8,374 nucleotides of DNA from JBBRHH01 sp038222915. GTDB taxonomy: Bacteria > Planctomycetota > Phycisphaerae > Tepidisphaerales > Tepidisphaeraceae. The stretch covers positions 1-8,374 of the forward strand of contig JBBRHH010000256.1 of assembly GCA_038222915.1 (NCBI GenBank), written 5' to 3'. Below, in pieces: positions 6,009 to 8,374 of the stretch. The notes beneath the pieces were generated by a model. That model saw nothing but the letters and a program-made list of their open reading frames with translations, was not told the DNA's origin and did no database searches. Position 1 is the stretch's first letter, and every line of letters begins with the position of its first letter. The translations under genes were made by a program, and so were the position numbers.

Positions 6009-6084
6009 TCTGTGAAACGGTAACGACGCGAGCTGGGATGCATGTTCCGCCGGAGTGCCCGGTAGTTTCTTTTTACGGTGGCTC

Positions 6085-7623
6085 ATGTCACATGGATCAG
6101 GTGGGCCCGTTATCGTTTATGTTCTGGACTCGGCAACCCTTGCCAACGTGGAACAGTGGATGGGTGAGGGACTGCTGCCGAATATGGCGGCGCTTTGGCA
6201 AAAGTCGAAGCTGCATCGCGTTGAGGGGCCGGCGTTCTGGGACGAAGTGGGGACCTGGCTTACGGCCTACTCCGGTGTTCCCGGCACGCAGCATGGGTAC
6301 TACGCCGCTCGCCGCCTGAAACCCGGGACTTATGATCTCGAAATCGTCTCCCTTGAAGAGGCCCGTTGCACGCCGTGCTGGGCGACTATTGAGGACCCCG
6401 AATTTCGCTCGTTGATTCTTGAGCCCATTGAGAGCTGCCTGGTTCCCGGGCTTCGTGGGGAGCAGTTATATAATCTGACTGCTCACCAGGAAGCGTATGC
6501 GCGGGCGGAGATGGTGGCCGAGCCGCCTGAGTTTGCGGCGCGGGTGCGGGGGATTTATGGGGCGCAGTCGTCGCTGCGGTTCGACCGGTTTCAGGAGACG
6601 GCCGAGTACTACGAACGACAGTTGGAGAAGAACCTGGAGACACTGCGGCGGAAAGTGCACCTCTTTAAGGAATTGATCCGGGGGTCCGTCCGGGGTGGCG
6701 ATCACCGACTCATCGTTGTGGGGTTCAATGAGCTGCATGATGCGGCGCATTTGCTGTGGCCGATGCAATCTGGGGCCCGGCAAGCACCCTCTGAGGTTCT
6801 GCGCAATGGCGTTCGCACGCTCTATCAGGCGGTTGATGCGGCCATCAGCGAATTGCAGTTGCTGCTGCCGGCCGATGCGACTACCTGGATGCTCTCCCTG
6901 TACGGCATCAAAGAACAATATCCCACGCTGGAGATCGCCCGGAAATTCATGGAGATGCGCGGGTATCAGGTTGCTCCATCGGACGCTGGCCGGCAAATCC
7001 GTGGAGTTCTGCAGAGGGTGCGGCAGGCGATTCCCGAACCGGTGCGGTTTGCCATCAGCAAGCACTTGCCGGTGGACGTGCAGCAGAAGATGCTGATCTC
7101 GGGTTTTGCGTCCACCGTGGATTTTGGCCGGTCGAGAGCTTTTGTTGTGCCGGTCGGTTTGTTCAGCACACACATTCGGGTGAATCTGGCTGGACGGGAA
7201 CCGGGGGGGATGGTTCAGCCCGGGCCGGAATACTACGCGCTGCTGGATGAGATTGAGGCGGACTTTATGCGGCTGATCGATCCGGTTACCGGGGAGGGTG
7301 CGGTGAGTAAGGTCTTGCGCACGGCCGACTGCTGGATCGACGGTGCGAGCTACTATCTGCCGGATCTTTACGTTCACTGGAAGCCTGCGCGGCATTTTCT
7401 TGAGCGGCTTAGTCATCCTTGTGGGGAGGTGCGGCAGCGCAAGCCTGGGTTCTTCCGGGACTCTTTTCATAGCCCGCCGGGCTTTAGTGCGGTGAGTGGG
7501 CCGGGTATTGAGGCTTCGGGGGTTATGCCGTGCTGTTCGGTGCTCGACATTGCGCCGACTTTGATGACGCTGCTTGGGCGGACGCCGCCTGCTTATATGG
7601 ATGGGAAGAGTCTTTTGCCGTAG
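6085..7623 (+). CDS. Alkaline phosphatase superfamily protein (type I phosphodiesterase-like), altered metal site
   Basis: The product has 512 residues from ATG 6085; a GTG at 6055 would add ten. No signal peptide is visible, so it is probably cytoplasmic. Superfamily landmarks appear in order: VIVYVLDSATLANVEQWM with the N-terminal metal Asp15; GLLPNMAAL; TAYSGVPGTQHGYY (60-73), the ..G..P..HG turn; FNELHDAAHLLWP (214-226, Glu216/His218/His222); FGRSRAFVVP and INV-type HIRVNLAGREPGGMVQPG; LPDLYVHW; FHSPPGFSAVSGPGIEASG with His462, the distal metal His; and DIAPTLMTLLG...MDGKSLL at the C-terminus. Where relatives have S-D-H-G or S-x-H-G, this protein has SLYG (271-274), so a metal-binding His is replaced by Tyr. 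The usual Thr/Ser nucleophile before the W..T..SG block is also not evident; Glu54 or Gly56 falls near it. Overall layout is complete, but hydrolase activity is doubtful. The substrate cannot be told. It ends with TAG at 7621-7623, next to an extragenic repeat. Confidence 0.83.
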   Translation: MSHGSGGPVIVYVLDSATLANVEQWMGEGLLPNMAALWQKSKLHRVEGPAFWDEVGTWLTAYSGVPGTQHGYYAARRLKPGTYDLEIVSLEEARCTPCWATIEDPEFRSLILEPIESCLVPGLRGEQLYNLTAHQEAYARAEMVAEPPEFAARVRGIYGAQSSLRFDRFQETAEYYERQLEKNLETLRRKVHLFKELIRGSVRGGDHRLIVVGFNELHDAAHLLWPMQSGARQAPSEVLRNGVRTLYQAVDAAISELQLLLPADATTWMLSLYGIKEQYPTLEIARKFMEMRGYQVAPSDAGRQIRGVLQRVRQAIPEPVRFAISKHLPVDVQQKMLISGFASTVDFGRSRAFVVPVGLFSTHIRVNLAGREPGGMVQPGPEYYALLDEIEADFMRLIDPVTGEGAVSKVLRTADCWIDGASYYLPDLYVHWKPARHFLERLSHPCGEVRQRKPGFFRDSFHSPPGFSAVSGPGIEASGVMPCCSVLDIAPTLMTLLGRTPPAYMDGKSLLP

Positions 7624-7638
7624 AAGAAAAACTTTTGC

Positions 7639-7665
7639 CGCCAAGATCGCCAAGAGCGCCAAGGG
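7639..7665. repeat. Three-unit 9-base repeat CGCCAAGnn between convergent genes
   Basis: CGCCAAGAT (7639-7647), CGCCAAGAG (7648-7656) and CGCCAAGGG (7657-7665) are consecutive units with a perfect seven-base core. On the minus strand the core reads CTTGGCG. I recall similar CTTGGCG/CGCCAAG tracts between genes of planctomycetes and other environmental bacteria, so this is probably one copy of a dispersed extragenic element. In addition, CTTTTGCCG occurs twice, at 7612-7620 (the last codons of the upstream gene) and at 7632-7640 (the edge of the tract). Confidence 0.5.
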
Positions 7666-7719
7666 AAGAGATTATTTGGTTTATTTTTGGTATTCGCGAT
7701 TTGTTTGAGGTGGGGGTTT

Positions 7720-8226
7720 TTATTGTTTTTGGGTGGCGGGTTTGGTGGTGGAGAGCTGTAGATGTCTGAATGATGTTTCGAGCACTTCGTAGGAGCGGCT
7801 GAACTTTCCGAAGATGGACCAGAGCTCTTCGTCGGGCGTGCCATCGCCTTCACCGTCTACGCTGGTGTCGAGGTTGATGTAGGTGGTTTCCTGTTTCTGG
7901 TCAGTGATGAGGACGCGGAGGGTGGCCTGGTATTTGGAGCGCGGGGAGCCGGGGAACAATTGCTCGCTGCGACCTTCGATGGCGAGTTGTCCTTTCAAAT
8001 GGCCGGTGGGAATCTGGGCTTCTTTTACGAGGGCGTCGGGGATGTTGAGCGTGAGGTTGAAGGTGAGGTGTAGGACGGCGGGGTCGTAAATTTTGGGGGA
8101 TGGAGTGGAGTCGTGATCGTGTGGTTCGTGGGTGGGCGGAGGTTCTGTTGTGCAGCCGAAGCAGCCGGCGAGAGCCGGCAGAAGTAACAGGGGCAAGAGG
8201 ACGGCCTGAAGTGAGGGGTTGTTCAT
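7720..8226 (-). CDS. Small lipoprotein of unknown function
   Basis: The product has 168 residues. Residues 1-22 form a lipoprotein signal peptide, MNNPSLQ followed by a Leu-rich core and the lipobox LAGC with Cys22. A Pro/His-rich spacer (TEPPPTHEPHDHDSTPSP) follows, typical of an extended linker away from the membrane. The rest (about 45-168) is predicted to be mostly beta: LHLTFNLTLNIPDALV, GHLKGQLAIEGRSEQLFPG, KYQATLRVLITDQKQETTYINLD, then an acidic loop DGEGDGTPDEELWSIFGKF and a final SRSYEVLETSFRHLQL. I do not recognise a family. DGEGDGTPDEE could bind calcium, but it does not fit an EF-hand. A possible AAGGT ribosome-binding site (minus strand of 8236-8240) lies about ten bases upstream of the ATG. 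The gene lies 28 bases after the stop of the partial gene on the same strand, probably in one operon, and converges on the phosphatase-superfamily gene. Confidence 0.78.
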   Translation of the reverse strand: MNNPSLQAVLLPLLLLPALAGCFGCTTEPPPTHEPHDHDSTPSPKIYDPAVLHLTFNLTLNIPDALVKEAQIPTGHLKGQLAIEGRSEQLFPGSPRSKYQATLRVLITDQKQETTYINLDTSVDGEGDGTPDEELWSIFGKFSRSYEVLETSFRHLQLSTTKPATQKQ

Positions 8227-8254
8227 GTGGCGGGACCTTTGGAGAACCGTCGAA

Positions 8255-8374
8255 TTACTTCGGAGGGAGCGGCGTCACGGAATCAACGATTTTTATTGTC
8301 GCGGCTTCGTAGAGTTTTACTTCTTCGGGGGTGAGGTATTCGGGGAAGGTGAAGTTGAGGAGGGCGAAGCGCTT
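8255..8374 (-). CDS. C-terminal end of an unidentified gene (partial, start beyond the window)
   Basis: Reading inward from the right edge on the minus strand, one frame is open for 39 codons and ends in TAA at 8257-8255. It encodes KRFALLNFTFPEYLTPEEV followed by KLYEAATIKIVDSVTPLPPK. The composition is protein-like, with FPEYLTPEEVKLYEAATIK forming a plausible loop and amphipathic helix. The stop lies 28 bases from the ATG of the downstream lipoprotein gene, an operon-like distance. The fragment is too short for me to name a family. Confidence 0.6.
   Translation of the reverse strand, partial: KRFALLNFTFPEYLTPEEVKLYEAATIKIVDSVTPLPPK

Noticed and set aside
6466..7662. Open frame of 398 codons on the minus strand opposite the phosphatase-superfamily gene.
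   Set aside because: The plus-strand frame carries clear family motifs along its whole length. The minus frame is rich in Arg, His and Pro, with no domain, and is explained as a shadow.
7700..7752. G/T-rich stretch with three GGG runs that could suggest a G-quadruplex.
   Set aside because: The runs are uneven, the loops long, and part of the stretch is the complement of C-terminal lipoprotein codons. There is no support beyond composition.

Overview
The window most likely comes from a planctomycete, probably of the class Phycisphaerae (Tepidisphaera/Humisphaera-like). Three things point there. First, a large secreted protein begins with a variant of the planctomycete LEPR-XLL type N-terminal motif (FEGLEGRVHFS). 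Second, a small membrane protein ends in the zinc ribbon CLSCGYDLRG...CPECG that is abundant in that group. Third, there is a secreted protein with a coiled coil followed by an NPCBM domain. The taxonomy is inferred from motifs alone; no rRNA or marker gene is present.

Layout. Positions 1-368 hold the last codons of an unidentified ORF and a lipoprotein of the DUF2233 / phosphodiester-glycosidase family that breaks off after about a third of its domain. At the break, a secreted protein of unknown function starts (362-1378) in AT-richer DNA. A 340-base stretch without a recognisable gene follows, then a GC-rich IS66-family remnant (tnpA plus the first 47 codons of tnpB, no tnpC; 1719-2215). 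An inward-facing SMI1/KNR4 (SUKH) gene lies on the minus strand (2250-2663). The stretch from about 346 to 2930 reads as a patchwork of inserted and broken material.

From 2931 the sequence settles into ordinary planctomycete genes: an NPCBM protein (2931-3644) whose last conserved Trp codon appears to have become TAG, and a 605-residue secreted protein with a CBM6/35-like domain followed by delta-60 propeller repeats (3726-5543). Next are a small two-helix zinc-ribbon membrane protein whose start is obscured by a T7 run (5660-5911), a leader with a candidate promoter and strong hairpin, and an alkaline-phosphatase-superfamily protein with an altered metal-site motif (6085-7623). Convergent on the minus strand are a small lipoprotein (7720-8226) and, 28 bases upstream of it, the C-terminal 39 codons of another gene (8255-8374); the two look like an operon. 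A 9-base-period extragenic repeat lies between the convergent genes.

How the genes work together: the NPCBM and CBM/delta-60 proteins are both exported and probably bind glycans outside the cytoplasm, but no pathway joins the genes of this window. I see no rRNA, tRNA, CRISPR array or clear defence system. I did not find a convincing undescribed system. The most noteworthy signals are small-scale gene damage (a truncation, one nonsense codon, one homopolymer frameshift) and a possible pseudoenzyme.
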